Source: a virus
DNA length: 59,330 nt
Direction: 5' to 3' (one strand)
IMG/VR virus record: IMGVR_UViG_3300042876_000365
Location: 1-59,330 of that record
Shown here piece by piece: positions 40,368 to 48,527 of the stretch; within the stretch, counting starts at the first letter, position 1, and every line of letters starts with the position of its first letter. Under the pieces are notes generated by a model. That model saw only the letters and a list, made by a program, of their open reading frames with translations. It ran no database searches and was not told the origin of the DNA. The translations under genes were made by a program, and so were the position numbers.

Positions 40368-40413
40368 TCCCTTGTCGGGTGCCGACTGACGCCAGCCGGT
40401 AGCCGAGAGGGGA
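40368..40413 (+). promoter_or_regulatory. Structured RNA leader of the coat gene (copy B1)
   Basis: The most diverged copy of the element at 2243. Outer helix TCCCTT/AGGGGA, middle TCGG/CCGA, conserved GTG opposite TAG, apical CCGACTG/CAGCCGG with loop ACGC (one A-C). Every helix differs from copy A1 by compensating changes, while the connecting residues are the same. Ends 13 nt before GTG 40427 with AAGGAG between. Confidence 0.8.
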
Positions 40414-40426
40414 AAGGAGAACGAAA

Positions 40427-41668
40427 GTGGCACTGACCAACAACCTGGACAACGTCAAGCTGCGCGCGCAGTGGCTGGTGAACAACATCGCGCTCAAGTA
40501 CCGCGGCATGAACCCGCTCTCCAAGCTCTCGGGCCAGGCGTTCATGCAGCTCGGCGATCCTCAGAAGCCGATGCAGGACGCCGTCGTCGAAGTCCTCGAG
40601 CCGGTGACCTCGGCGCGCTACCCGGCCGTCCCGGGGACCGCCCCGACCGGCAGCATCAAGAAGACCGAGGCGCAGGTCAAGATGTTCCACGTCGACGACG
40701 GCATCCCCATGTCGCACACGGACATCGACCAGTGCATCGCCTCCGGGGAGGTGCCGGAGATCATCGGCATGCTGGCGGACGGCATCCTCGAGAAGGTGCA
40801 GACGCTCGCGGTCCCGGAGGTCATCAAGGGCACGTTCCAGTACAGCGGCGCCGTCAACGCGCTGCCGGCCCTGGCCGCCGACGTGATCGCCGCCAAGGCC
40901 GCGCTCGAGAATCGCGCCATGGGCATGCACACCCCGCCCGGCAACGGCCGCGCGCTCTGGATGACCCAGGAGTTCAACAACGCGCTGCTCGGCGTCTCGG
41001 AGTACGTGATCGCCTCCAGCGTCGGGGACGCCTCCACGATGGCGACTGGCAAGCTCACGCCGAAGATGGGCTTCAACCAGATGCTCGACACCACCTACCT
41101 CAGCGGCGTCAACGTCACGACCGGGACCGCGACGGGGGTCGTGCTCTCCGGCGCGCACGTCGCCGGGGCCAACGTCCTGAGCCTCGTCACCGCGGCGGGC
41201 GCCGGGACGGTCAAGATCGGCTCCGTCTTCACCCTCGCGGGCTCCACCCAGCGGCACGTGGTGCGCGGCAAGATCACCACGGCGCCCGGGGGCGGCGGCA
41301 GCTTCGCCGGTCGCATGACCTACGCGGACATCACGCTGGTCAACGGCGCCGCGCAGGACTGCGTCATCTACCCGCCGCTGCCCGCGAACCTCGCGGACAC
41401 CACGGCGCTCACCTTCGTCGCCACGCACGGGATCGCCGCGCTGGCGTTCAACCCGCTGGCGCTGGTGTGCGTCGCCCGCCGCTTCCCCGACTACCTGCCG
41501 GGCAGCGGGTGGGTCGGCGCCTACGCGGTCGATCCGGACACGAACATGGCGTTCCGGGTGCACACGTACGGCGACTACATGACCAACGGGTACGCCGTCG
41601 ACGTCTGCGGCGGCATGGCGTGCGCGTCGCCGCGCTGGATGTCGCGGGTCGTGCAGACCCCGGCGTAA
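40427..41668 (+). CDS. Major capsid protein, P22 coat-like (unit B)
   Basis: A 413-residue coat protein homologous to 2301-3518. N-terminal RAQWLVNNIALKYRGMNPLS, insertion-domain-like AGTVKIGSVFTLAGSTQRH, and C-terminal LTFVATHGIAALAFNPLAL. HK97-fold coat of P22 type, assembled on the scaffold encoded just upstream. GTG start with AAGGAGAA upstream. Confidence 0.85.
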   Translation: MALTNNLDNVKLRAQWLVNNIALKYRGMNPLSKLSGQAFMQLGDPQKPMQDAVVEVLEPVTSARYPAVPGTAPTGSIKKTEAQVKMFHVDDGIPMSHTDIDQCIASGEVPEIIGMLADGILEKVQTLAVPEVIKGTFQYSGAVNALPALAADVIAAKAALENRAMGMHTPPGNGRALWMTQEFNNALLGVSEYVIASSVGDASTMATGKLTPKMGFNQMLDTTYLSGVNVTTGTATGVVLSGAHVAGANVLSLVTAAGAGTVKIGSVFTLAGSTQRHVVRGKITTAPGGGGSFAGRMTYADITLVNGAAQDCVIYPPLPANLADTTALTFVATHGIAALAFNPLALVCVARRFPDYLPGSGWVGAYAVDPDTNMAFRVHTYGDYMTNGYAVDVCGGMACASPRWMSRVVQTPA

Positions 41669-41678
41669 CAACCAAGAG

Positions 41679-41708
41679 GGCCGGGGCGAGCGCGAGCGGA
41701 CCCCGGCC
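41679..41708 (+). terminator. Conserved hairpin after coat gene (unit B)
   Basis: Same 8-bp stem GGCCGGGG/CCCCGGCC and same 14-nt loop as at 3542-3571, but followed by GCTTCAACGG instead of a T-run. Intrinsic termination is therefore doubtful here, which supports an mRNA-processing or stabilising role. Confidence 0.6.
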
Positions 41709-41735
41709 GCTTCAACGGATGAAGGAGGAAGGCAA

Positions 41736-41879
41736 ATGGCTTCACAGCTCGAAACCGTAAGGATCAAGGCCGCAGGGCCGCAGGGGTACATGACGATCAA
41801 CAAGGCCGACTACGACCCGAAGAAGCACAACCTCTGGGTCGAGCCGAAGCCGAACGACGGCAAGGGCGACGGCAAGTAG
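41736..41879 (+). CDS. Small head protein (unit B)
   Basis: A 47-residue protein preceded by AAGGAGGAA. MASQLETVRIKAAGPQGYMT then NKADYDPKKHNLWVEPK and a lysine-rich end. Counterpart of 3594-3758 by place and pattern. Possible decoration or stabilising protein. Confidence 0.6.
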   Translation: MASQLETVRIKAAGPQGYMTINKADYDPKKHNLWVEPKPNDGKGDGK

Positions 41880-41910
41880 CCGCCTGCACCAGAAGAGGAG
41901 CGAGACGAAC

Positions 41911-42420
41911 ATGAAGAGATGGCTCAAGGACAACTGGTTCGCTGTCGCGGCGGTCGTCGTGGTGGTGGTGATCTCTGCCGTGGCGCAGCGGATCCAGTCG
42001 GCGCAGGCCGCGGCCGCGCAGGCCGTCGAGGCCGATTTCAACGGCCGGCAGATGCCCGTCGACATGGTCGGGCCGCACACCTGGTGGGCGCCGCAGAGCT
42101 TCCCGGCGGGCGCGACCGTCAACGGCCTGGTCCGCAGCATCAAGACCGTCACCAGCGCCACGTATGCGCTGCTCCCGACCGACGACGCGATCAACGTCGC
42201 CAGCGGGACGGCTTCGACGCTGCAGCTGCCCGCAACGCTGATCCCGGGAAAGCTCTACACGGTCTTTCACAACAACGGGACCACCGCGACAACCATTACC
42301 TGCCTGGGCGGCTACTCGCTCAACGGCGCCGTCAGCGACACCAGCCTCGACGCGGCCGCCGACATGATGCTGATCTCCGGCACGGCTACGGGGTGGGTGG
42401 CCGGAAAGTCGAACCACTAG
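41911..42420 (+). CDS. Membrane-anchored or decoration-type beta protein (unit B)
   Basis: A 169-residue protein. The N-terminus has a membrane segment (WFAVAAVVVVVVISAVA, residues ~9-25) and an Ala-rich helix. The C-terminal domain (YALLPTDDAINVASGTASTL, LYTVFHNNGTTATTITC) has the layout of the repeating beta domain seen in phage fibres and decoration proteins. Unit A lacks it here. A membrane anchor on such a domain is unexpected in a head gene cluster. Confidence 0.5.
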   Translation: MKRWLKDNWFAVAAVVVVVVISAVAQRIQSAQAAAAQAVEADFNGRQMPVDMVGPHTWWAPQSFPAGATVNGLVRSIKTVTSATYALLPTDDAINVASGTASTLQLPATLIPGKLYTVFHNNGTTATTITCLGGYSLNGAVSDTSLDAAADMMLISGTATGWVAGKSNH

Positions 42421-42421
42421 A

Positions 42422-42814
42422 ATGCCCGCCCCCACCACCTACAGCACCGACCAGGACCTGGTCCCCGTCTACGTCTCGGACGCGGCGCTGCTGCCCGACT
42501 CGCTCGCGCCGCAACACGAGGCCGCCTTCGCCGCGATCAACCGCGATCTGGCGGCGCAGGGATGGGACGCCGAGGACCTGGCTGCGCTCTCGGAGGCCAC
42601 CATCGCCGCACTCGTGGCACCGTCGTGCTGTTACGTGATGCACCTGCTGCACCGGGAGAAGATCGCCAGCGAGCGGGGCACGGAGTCGCTCGACAAGGCC
42701 AAATTTTGGCGCGACGAGTACGCCAGGGAGCTCGCGGCCACCGCGATCGTGACGACGCTCGCAGACGTGGACGATCCGCCCTCGACGCGCGGCGGCTACG
42801 TGGTGCTCGGATGA
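42422..42814 (+). CDS. Head-tail connector protein (unit B)
   Basis: A 130-residue protein homologous to 3765-4145 (TTYSTDQDLVPVYVSDAALL, C-terminal GGYVVLG). Helical adaptor of the neck. Stop overlaps the next ATG (ATGA). Confidence 0.65.
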   Translation: MPAPTTYSTDQDLVPVYVSDAALLPDSLAPQHEAAFAAINRDLAAQGWDAEDLAALSEATIAALVAPSCCYVMHLLHREKIASERGTESLDKAKFWRDEYARELAATAIVTTLADVDDPPSTRGGYVVLG

Positions 42815-43362
42815 TCGACATCAACGTCAAGTGGGAAGGCAAGGGCGCGGTGCTGCGCCAGCTCGACGCCATCAAGAGCGGGATCGAGCGGACGAAGGTG
42901 CTCGCCAAGATCGCCGCCAGCGCCGTGGATCTGATCAAGACGCGCACGCTCGCCGGGAAGGACGAGAACGACGGGCGCCTGATCCCGAGCCGGCGAGCGC
43001 AGCGTGACGGCGGCCAGACGCTTTCGGACAAGGGGCACATGCTCGGGGCAATGAAGGTTCTCTCGGTGACGTCCGACAAGGCCGTGATCGGTTTCGGGGC
43101 TTCGTTCGAGGCGAAGAAGGCCTGGTGGGCGCAGGCAGGGACCAAGCCTCACTGGATCGGTCCTGCTGCTGCCAGGGCTCTCGCCTGGAAGCCCGGCGGG
43201 GGCCGCGCCAAGGGTGGCATCTGGTGGTTCTCGCGCGGCCACATGCACCCCGGCACCCCGCCGCGCCCCTTCTTCGGCATCAGCCCGAACGACGCGCGCG
43301 AGCTGCAGGCCGAATGTAACCGACTGCTTGCCGAGGCGCTGGACCGCGGAGCCAGAGCATGA
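42811..43362 (+). CDS. Tail completion / virion morphogenesis protein (unit B)
   Basis: A 183-residue protein homologous to 4145-4756. LSDKGHMLGAMKVLSV, KKAWWAQAGTKPHWI and PPRPFFGISPND fit the P2 gpS / Mu gpG-type family. The segment between the last two motifs is shorter than in unit A. Confidence 0.7.
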   Translation: MIDINVKWEGKGAVLRQLDAIKSGIERTKVLAKIAASAVDLIKTRTLAGKDENDGRLIPSRRAQRDGGQTLSDKGHMLGAMKVLSVTSDKAVIGFGASFEAKKAWWAQAGTKPHWIGPAAARALAWKPGGGRAKGGIWWFSRGHMHPGTPPRPFFGISPNDARELQAECNRLLAEALDRGARA

Positions 43363-43805
43363 GCACGCCGCGCGACTGGCTCGACATCGAGGCGTTGGTA
43401 ATCGCCAAGCTGACCGCCGACGTTGCGGCCGCGAAGTCTGTGCAGCCGTACGCAGGGCAGCTCGACGACGTGGTCGAGGGGCGCCTGGTCAAGGGATTCC
43501 CTCTCCTGGCAGTCCTCTTCGTCGGCGACGCTCCGGAGCAGATCGACGGTCCGAACTACCACATGCCGACCGATTTCGCCGTGCTTGCCGTAGCACACAC
43601 CTTGCGTGGGCCCGAAGACACCCGCGTCGGCGCCGGCCTGATGGTGCGTGCCGCCAGGGCTTCTCTCGTCAACGCCCGGCTCGCTTCGAATCTGGAGTGC
43701 GTGCTTCCGGGCCCGGCATCAACGCTTTACAGCACGCCGACCGTCACGGCCATCCAGATGGCATTTTCGGTCGCGTGGGACCAGGGGTTCCAGTGGCAAG
43801 CATGA
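43359..43805 (+). CDS. Gp37/DUF1834-like tail protein (unit B)
   Basis: A 148-residue protein homologous to 4753-5196: SVQPYAGQLDDVVEGR, KGFPLLAVLFVGDAPEQID and end VAWDQGFQW. ATGA overlap with the preceding gene. Likely neck or tail terminator component. Confidence 0.7.
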   Translation: MSTPRDWLDIEALVIAKLTADVAAAKSVQPYAGQLDDVVEGRLVKGFPLLAVLFVGDAPEQIDGPNYHMPTDFAVLAVAHTLRGPEDTRVGAGLMVRAARASLVNARLASNLECVLPGPASTLYSTPTVTAIQMAFSVAWDQGFQWQA

Positions 43806-43844
43806 TGGCGGCGCTCTGGCTCGCGCGCGAGGGGAATCGGTAGC

Positions 43845-44408
43845 ATGGCCGTCGTCCTCGGAACGAACAGCGGCTTCTGTGCGTCGGCACCAACGGCAGA
43901 CCCGGCGGCGACCAACGTCGCAATCTGCACCGCCTCCTACGGCGTCGGGGCGTGTACGAAGCACACCGCGCCGGCAGGCGCAACGCTGCTGACCGAAATC
44001 GGTTGGTGGTGGGATTCGGGCTACCTTGGATCGAATGTGGAATACGTCCTCTACGCGCACGACGCCGCGAACGACCGCCCCGGCGCGGTCCTGTGGGCGA
44101 GCCGCACCAACTCTCCGACCGGCTCCGCGGGCGCGTGGATGGCGAAAAGCGGGCTGTCCGTTGCGATAACGGCGGGGACGGTGTACTGGATCGGCGTCCT
44201 GTCCATCACTGCGACCGGAACGGGCAACATGAACCGCGGCTCCATCACCGGGGCGCGCTATGCCTCGGCGCAACTTTCGACGTTCCCCGATCCGTGGACG
44301 GCGAATGGCGCGGCAAACTTCGCCCTCGCGATCTACGCGCTCTATTCGACCGGCGGCGGGCAGTCCGTCGTGCCGGTGCTGCTCAACCAACGACGCAGGA
44401 GGATGTAA
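43845..44408 (+). CDS. Exposed beta-sandwich protein (unit B variable slot)
   Basis: A 187-residue protein. LLTEIGWWWDSGYLGSN, VEYVLYAHDAANDRPG and SVAITAGTVYWIGVLS follow the strand pattern of carbohydrate-binding or choice-of-anchor-like jelly rolls in phage fibres. No signal peptide. It occupies the slot where unit A has the HExxH lipoprotein. Probable host- or surface-contact role. Confidence 0.5.
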   Translation: MAVVLGTNSGFCASAPTADPAATNVAICTASYGVGACTKHTAPAGATLLTEIGWWWDSGYLGSNVEYVLYAHDAANDRPGAVLWASRTNSPTGSAGAWMAKSGLSVAITAGTVYWIGVLSITATGTGNMNRGSITGARYASAQLSTFPDPWTANGAANFALAIYALYSTGGGQSVVPVLLNQRRRRM

Positions 44409-44410
44409 AC

Positions 44411-44704
44411 GTGGGAACCTATGCAGATCAGGCCGCACTTGCGGTGAACAATGAGTTCATCGCCAAGGTGCGTGTCGCGCTCATCAAGAAGGCGCTCGAC
44501 ATTTTCGCCGGGGCCGACCGGCAGAGCGTCGGTACGCTGAACCTCGTCACCGCGATCCTCTCCGACTCCGACGGCTACGCGGCCCGTATGGCGTGGCTCA
44601 TCGCGGCGGGAAATTCCGAGGTCGGCACGAACGCTCCCGCGATCCCCGACGACGGGGCGCTCTCGTGGTGCGTGGCCGACATGCTGCCGAAACTCGTGCG
44701 CTAG
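44411..44704 (+). CDS. Small helical hypothetical protein (unit B variable slot)
   Basis: A 97-residue helical protein starting GTG: AALAVNNEFIAKVRVALIKK, then LNLVTAILSDSDGYAARMAW. It resembles small phage proteins found beside tail fibre genes, but I cannot name the family. Confidence 0.5.
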   Translation: MGTYADQAALAVNNEFIAKVRVALIKKALDIFAGADRQSVGTLNLVTAILSDSDGYAARMAWLIAAGNSEVGTNAPAIPDDGALSWCVADMLPKLVR

Positions 44705-44716
44705 GAAACCGGGCTG

Positions 44717-46450
44717 ATGGCGAGAAAACTGCGTCAAAGCACGGCGGTGAAGGTCGTCGTCGGCCCCTTCCTCGACAAGACCGACGGCATCACGCCCGAG
44801 GTCGCTCTCACCGTTGCCAACTGCCTTTCCACGCTGATCCTCCAGGGCGAGGCCGACGCCGCGCCGAACAAGCTCCTCGACAGCGTGGCGGGCAGCGACG
44901 CTACGAACACGCTCGCGCACATCGCCAACGATGACGCCGGCTACTACACGCTCAAGTTGAGCGCGACGAATCTGGCAACGTGCGGGACGCTACTGCTGTC
45001 GATCAACGACGCGGCGAACCACTGCCCGGTGTTCCACGAGTTCGAAGTGGTGCCGGCGGTCGTGTACGACGCGCTCGTCCTTGGCACCGACCTGCTCGAT
45101 GCGAACGCCGCGCAGTTCGGCGGCCAGACCGTGACCGCCGCGGCCGGGGTGACCGTGCCGGCGAGCATCGCCAGCCCGACGAACATCACCGCGGCATCGG
45201 GCGTTGCGCTTGCCGCGGATCAGGCGGTGAACGTCACGAAGGTAGGTGGCGTGACGCAGACCGGCCGCGACATCGGCGCGTCGGTGCTGGTGGGCGACAA
45301 GACCGGCTTCGCCCTGGAGACCGCCCCGCCGACCGTCGCCGAGATCCGCGAGGAGATAGACGCGAACAGCAGCGCGCTCCAGGGAATCGCTGCGGCTATC
45401 GGCGGGCTTCCCGCTCCTCCCGCGGCCGACGCAATCCGCGAGGAGATCGAGACGAGCCAGTTCGGCCGCGTCGTGGCGAAGCGCCGCGACTTGTACCCGT
45501 GCGGCGGCTGGACTGGCATGGGGGCGCCGGCCGTCACCGCTGGCATCCCGACCGACGCCAGAATCTCGATTTGCTGGAAGGGGTGGAGTCCCGAGGCGGG
45601 CGAGCTGGTGTGGCAGCCGCTCCTCGAAAAGGAACCTGCTGGGACGCCGATCCCGAACAGTGACCCACCTGCCGAGTACGACGGCGTGGAATGGCAGATC
45701 GACCCTGACGCGCTCGCTGGCGATCCGTCGGCCTACCCCGTGCCGCCCTACGCCTGCCTGCAGTACAGCGTCGAGGCCGGCGCGACTGACGTTCCCGCGC
45801 ACCTGATCCGCCTCAACCCGGCGGGCCTGGACGCGAGCGACTGCCTGCACAACACGATCTATTGCCCGCCGGTCAAGGCTGGCGCGGTGTGGCACTCCTT
45901 CGTCAGGGGCGACGGTCATGCGGTCGTCCCCTACGGCGCCTATCTCGCGGGCGATTGGGGCGAGGTGAGCGCGGCGGTTGCGGCTGCGGAGACCGTTGGC
46001 GTGGCGGTCGCGGCGATCCCGACGGACGGCGGCGGCATCACCCCGGAGCAGTACGCCGCACTGGCGAAGGAAGCCACGGTCCTGGGGCAATTCGGCGTCA
46101 CCTGGGGCCTGACCTACCCGCTCGTGCGCCGCGACGGGGTCATCAACGTCCCGCGCGGGGACGTCTTCACGGTCAGCTTCACCCTCGGTGCCGCGTTTCC
46201 GCTCGCCGGCCGCAAGGTCTACTTCTGCGCCCAGAAGCGCCGGGCGGCCGACAACGCCGCGGCCATCGTGAACCGCGAAGCGACGATCACCGACGAGACG
46301 GCGCGCACCTGCAGCATCACCCTGACAGCGGCGGAGACCGCCGTGGCCGATCGCTACCTCTACGAGATCGAGGTGCGCGACACGGACGACACCAACACTG
46401 CGACCGCCGAGAGCGGGACGCTGAACATCATCGACGATCTGCGGAAGTAA
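44717..46450 (+). CDS. Large fibre-like protein with BppU-like C-terminus
   Basis: A 577-residue protein. N-terminal beta domain (residues 1-115, KVVVGPFLDKTDGITPEVAL), then repeats of Thr/Ala-rich strands, two REEI(D/E) helices (~210 and ~235) suggesting a trimeric stalk, a middle domain with RRDLYPCGGWTGMGAP, and a C-terminal BppU-N-like domain (~475-570, VPRGDVFTVSFTLGAAF) shared with 6481-7143. It is probably a receptor-binding or peripheral baseplate component, although encoded before the tail tube. Confidence 0.55.
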   Translation: MARKLRQSTAVKVVVGPFLDKTDGITPEVALTVANCLSTLILQGEADAAPNKLLDSVAGSDATNTLAHIANDDAGYYTLKLSATNLATCGTLLLSINDAANHCPVFHEFEVVPAVVYDALVLGTDLLDANAAQFGGQTVTAAAGVTVPASIASPTNITAASGVALAADQAVNVTKVGGVTQTGRDIGASVLVGDKTGFALETAPPTVAEIREEIDANSSALQGIAAAIGGLPAPPAADAIREEIETSQFGRVVAKRRDLYPCGGWTGMGAPAVTAGIPTDARISICWKGWSPEAGELVWQPLLEKEPAGTPIPNSDPPAEYDGVEWQIDPDALAGDPSAYPVPPYACLQYSVEAGATDVPAHLIRLNPAGLDASDCLHNTIYCPPVKAGAVWHSFVRGDGHAVVPYGAYLAGDWGEVSAAVAAAETVGVAVAAIPTDGGGITPEQYAALAKEATVLGQFGVTWGLTYPLVRRDGVINVPRGDVFTVSFTLGAAFPLAGRKVYFCAQKRRAADNAAAIVNREATITDETARTCSITLTAAETAVADRYLYEIEVRDTDDTNTATAESGTLNIIDDLRK

Positions 46451-46459
46451 CCACCAGCC

Positions 46460-46504
46460 GCCGTTGTCCTGTGGGCCTTCGCAGAGGGCCTAGAGGAGAG
46501 CGGC
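46460..46504 (+). promoter_or_regulatory. Structured RNA leader of the tail-tube gene (copy B2)
   Basis: Outer helix GCCGTT/AGCGGC, middle TCCT/AGGA, conserved GTG opposite TAG, apical GGCCTT/AGGGCC with loop CGCAG. The apical helix is fully replaced relative to copy A1 yet still pairs. Ends 14 nt before ATG 46519, AAGGAG between. Confidence 0.8.
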
Positions 46505-46518
46505 AGAAGGAGTGAAGG

Positions 46519-47832
46519 ATGAGCGCTACCAGCCGGGAAGTGGTCGTTGGGGCAAGGAAGGGCACCACCTGGGGCACGCCGGTCGTCGTCGGCCCCAACA
46601 ACGGGATTCTTGTTCGCCCCTCGGCGATCGACAAGGACCAGGGCTTCACCACCGACGACTCCCTCGGCCTCGGGGACGCTGTCTCCGGGGACTACGGCGA
46701 GATCAAGGTCGAGGGTTCGCTCGTCGGATACATGCGCTACGACGGCCTGGCTTTGCTGATCGGCATGGCGATGGGCGGGCATTCTCTCGTGCACACCGTA
46801 CCGACCGCCGGCGGGGGCACGGCCGCGAGCGGCACCGCGACGACGCTCGTCAAGACGGCGGCCGGGTGGGGCGTGGACGCACACAAGGACAAGTACGTCA
46901 CGGTCACCGCCGGCACCAACGCGGGCGTGACGCGCAAGATCACGGCGAACACCGCCACGGAGTTGACCTTCGGCGCGATGCCCGCCGCCTGCGATGCCAC
47001 GACGGTCTTTACGATCTCGGGCGCGGCCACCACGCACACCTACACCCTCGCGCCGAACACGGACGGCCAGTTCATCACCGTGCTCTCGAAAATCTCCACG
47101 CTGCTGGTGGAGGAGATCACGTCCGCGAAGGTCGCCGGTTTCACGATCAAGGGTGGCACCGGGAAGCCCGTGGAATTCGTCTTCCCGCTGATCTGCCACG
47201 GGAAAAACATCAACACGACCACGGGCACCAACACGCTCACGACAGCCGCGACGATCACATTCCCCGAGACCGCGAACCGGATGCTTTACCGCGACCTGGT
47301 CTTCCGGATGAACGCGGCGAGCGCCGGCGCGCTGGCCTCCACGGGCGCCACCGGCTACACGGGCGCCAACAACACCGGGGACCGGCTCTTCCCGAACACT
47401 TTCGAGTTCAACTTCAAGCCGGACATCAAGGGGCTGTACGGCTCCGGCAGCGGGGCGGACAACATCGACGAGCCGCGAGTGGAAGGGCTGCCGAACGTCG
47501 GGATGAAGTTCGAGCTCCCGCGAGCGGAGGCGGACGGGCTCGCCGTCGTGCAGGCGCGCGAGACATCTCCGCCGACGCCGCAGAAGTTCGACTTCAAGCT
47601 GACCGGCGCGCTGCTTTCGGGGTCCACGTACCGCTCGTTCTTCTGCGAGGCCCCGAACGCGCGCTTCCTCAAGGCGACGATCCCGATCAAGGACGGGGCG
47701 CTCTCGGTCCCCGTCGAACTCTCGTGCATGGCGGCTGCCGCCGCGCCCACGGGAATGACCGCGCTCACGGCTCGTTTCCGCGTGACGATGGTGGACTCCT
47801 TCGGCGGCGACGTTCTCCAGGAGGCGATCTAA
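46519..47832 (+). CDS. Major tail tube protein (unit B)
   Basis: A 437-residue protein homologous to 7211-8503 over its full length (GARKGTTWGTPVVVGPNNGI, GYMRYDGLALLIGMAMGG, end FGGDVLQEAI). The inserted module is present at ~90-170 (TLVKTAAGWGVDAH, GTNAGVTRKITANTATELTF). Tail tube subunit. Confidence 0.75.
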   Translation: MSATSREVVVGARKGTTWGTPVVVGPNNGILVRPSAIDKDQGFTTDDSLGLGDAVSGDYGEIKVEGSLVGYMRYDGLALLIGMAMGGHSLVHTVPTAGGGTAASGTATTLVKTAAGWGVDAHKDKYVTVTAGTNAGVTRKITANTATELTFGAMPAACDATTVFTISGAATTHTYTLAPNTDGQFITVLSKISTLLVEEITSAKVAGFTIKGGTGKPVEFVFPLICHGKNINTTTGTNTLTTAATITFPETANRMLYRDLVFRMNAASAGALASTGATGYTGANNTGDRLFPNTFEFNFKPDIKGLYGSGSGADNIDEPRVEGLPNVGMKFELPRAEADGLAVVQARETSPPTPQKFDFKLTGALLSGSTYRSFFCEAPNARFLKATIPIKDGALSVPVELSCMAAAAAPTGMTALTARFRVTMVDSFGGDVLQEAI

Positions 47833-47835
47833 CCC

Positions 47836-48213
47836 ATGGAACTCGGCAACTTCTCCAGCGACAACTTCGAAGTGGTCTGTCCCTACGATGCCGCCGACGG
47901 CTCCACGGTCACCCTGCGCTACGTGCCGATCGCGAAGGCCCAGGCGATACACGCCAAGGCGACCAAGACCACGAAGACGACCCGCGGCCTGGAGCGCGAG
48001 ACCGACGACGCCAAGTTCGCGCAGCTGTGGGGCGAGTGGGCCGTCGTCGGCTGGTCCGGCTTCACGATGGGCGGCGAGGAGTACCCCTTCACGCCCGAGA
48101 ACCGGGACGCGCTGATGCGGGGGCACCGGGCCTTTCGCAAGTTCGTGCTGGACACCAGCGACGACATCGAGGCCCTGACGGCCATCGAGCGGGAGAAGAC
48201 CCGGGGAAACTGA
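47836..48213 (+). CDS. Tail assembly chaperone, short form (gpG-like, unit B)
   Basis: A 125-residue protein, MELGNFSSDNFEVVCPYDA to EREKTRGN. The centre GGEEYPFTPENRDALMRGHR matches unit A. Ends at the slippery site with the stop directly after. Confidence 0.8.
   Translation: MELGNFSSDNFEVVCPYDAADGSTVTLRYVPIAKAQAIHAKATKTTKTTRGLERETDDAKFAQLWGEWAVVGWSGFTMGGEEYPFTPENRDALMRGHRAFRKFVLDTSDDIEALTAIEREKTRGN
48204..48210 (+). promoter_or_regulatory. Programmed -1 frameshift site GGGAAAC (unit B)
   Basis: Zero-frame codons CGG GGA AAC TGA, the same heptamer, phase and stop as at 8880-8886. Sequence around it is identical over CGGGGAAACTGATTCGG although the flanking genes have diverged, indicating selection. 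Confidence 0.85.
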
Positions 48214-48527
48214 TTCGGCACGTGCGCGCGCGGCTCCTGCATCCGGGGGTCACGTGCGAGGCGTGCCGAGAGATTGAGGAGATGGACGGTGTGGCGCCTG
48301 ATTGCGAGACGGACGCGGGCTGCATCGTTCCACCTGTCCCTGCAGGCGCGGCGCTGGTCATGGCGACGTGGCGCCGGCTCGACGCTCTGCGGGACTTCGG
48401 GGGCGGCGCGGTGATTCTGGCGCAGGCGGGGTTGTCGGCGTTCGAGATGGACCTGCTTGCAGAGCTTGAGGGCGAGGTGCAGCGGGCGCGCGGGGCGGCG
48501 CCGGTTGGGGACGGGGGTGGGGGCTGA
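48210..48527 (+). CDS. Tail chaperone frameshift extension (gpT-like, unit B)
   Basis: The -1 frame continues for 105 residues and gives a 230-residue fusion, the same total as in unit A. LIRHVRARLLHPGV, TCEACREIEE and LDALRDFGGGAVILAQAGLS are conserved; the end is Gly-rich. The stop overlaps the tape-measure start (TGATG). Confidence 0.8.
   Translation: MIRHVRARLLHPGVTCEACREIEEMDGVAPDCETDAGCIVPPVPAGAALVMATWRRLDALRDFGGGAVILAQAGLSAFEMDLLAELEGEVQRARGAAPVGDGGGG

Noticed and set aside
43802-43843. A 13-residue ORF (MMAALWLAREGNR) between tail genes
   Set aside because: Too short, with no conservation in unit A; not annotated.
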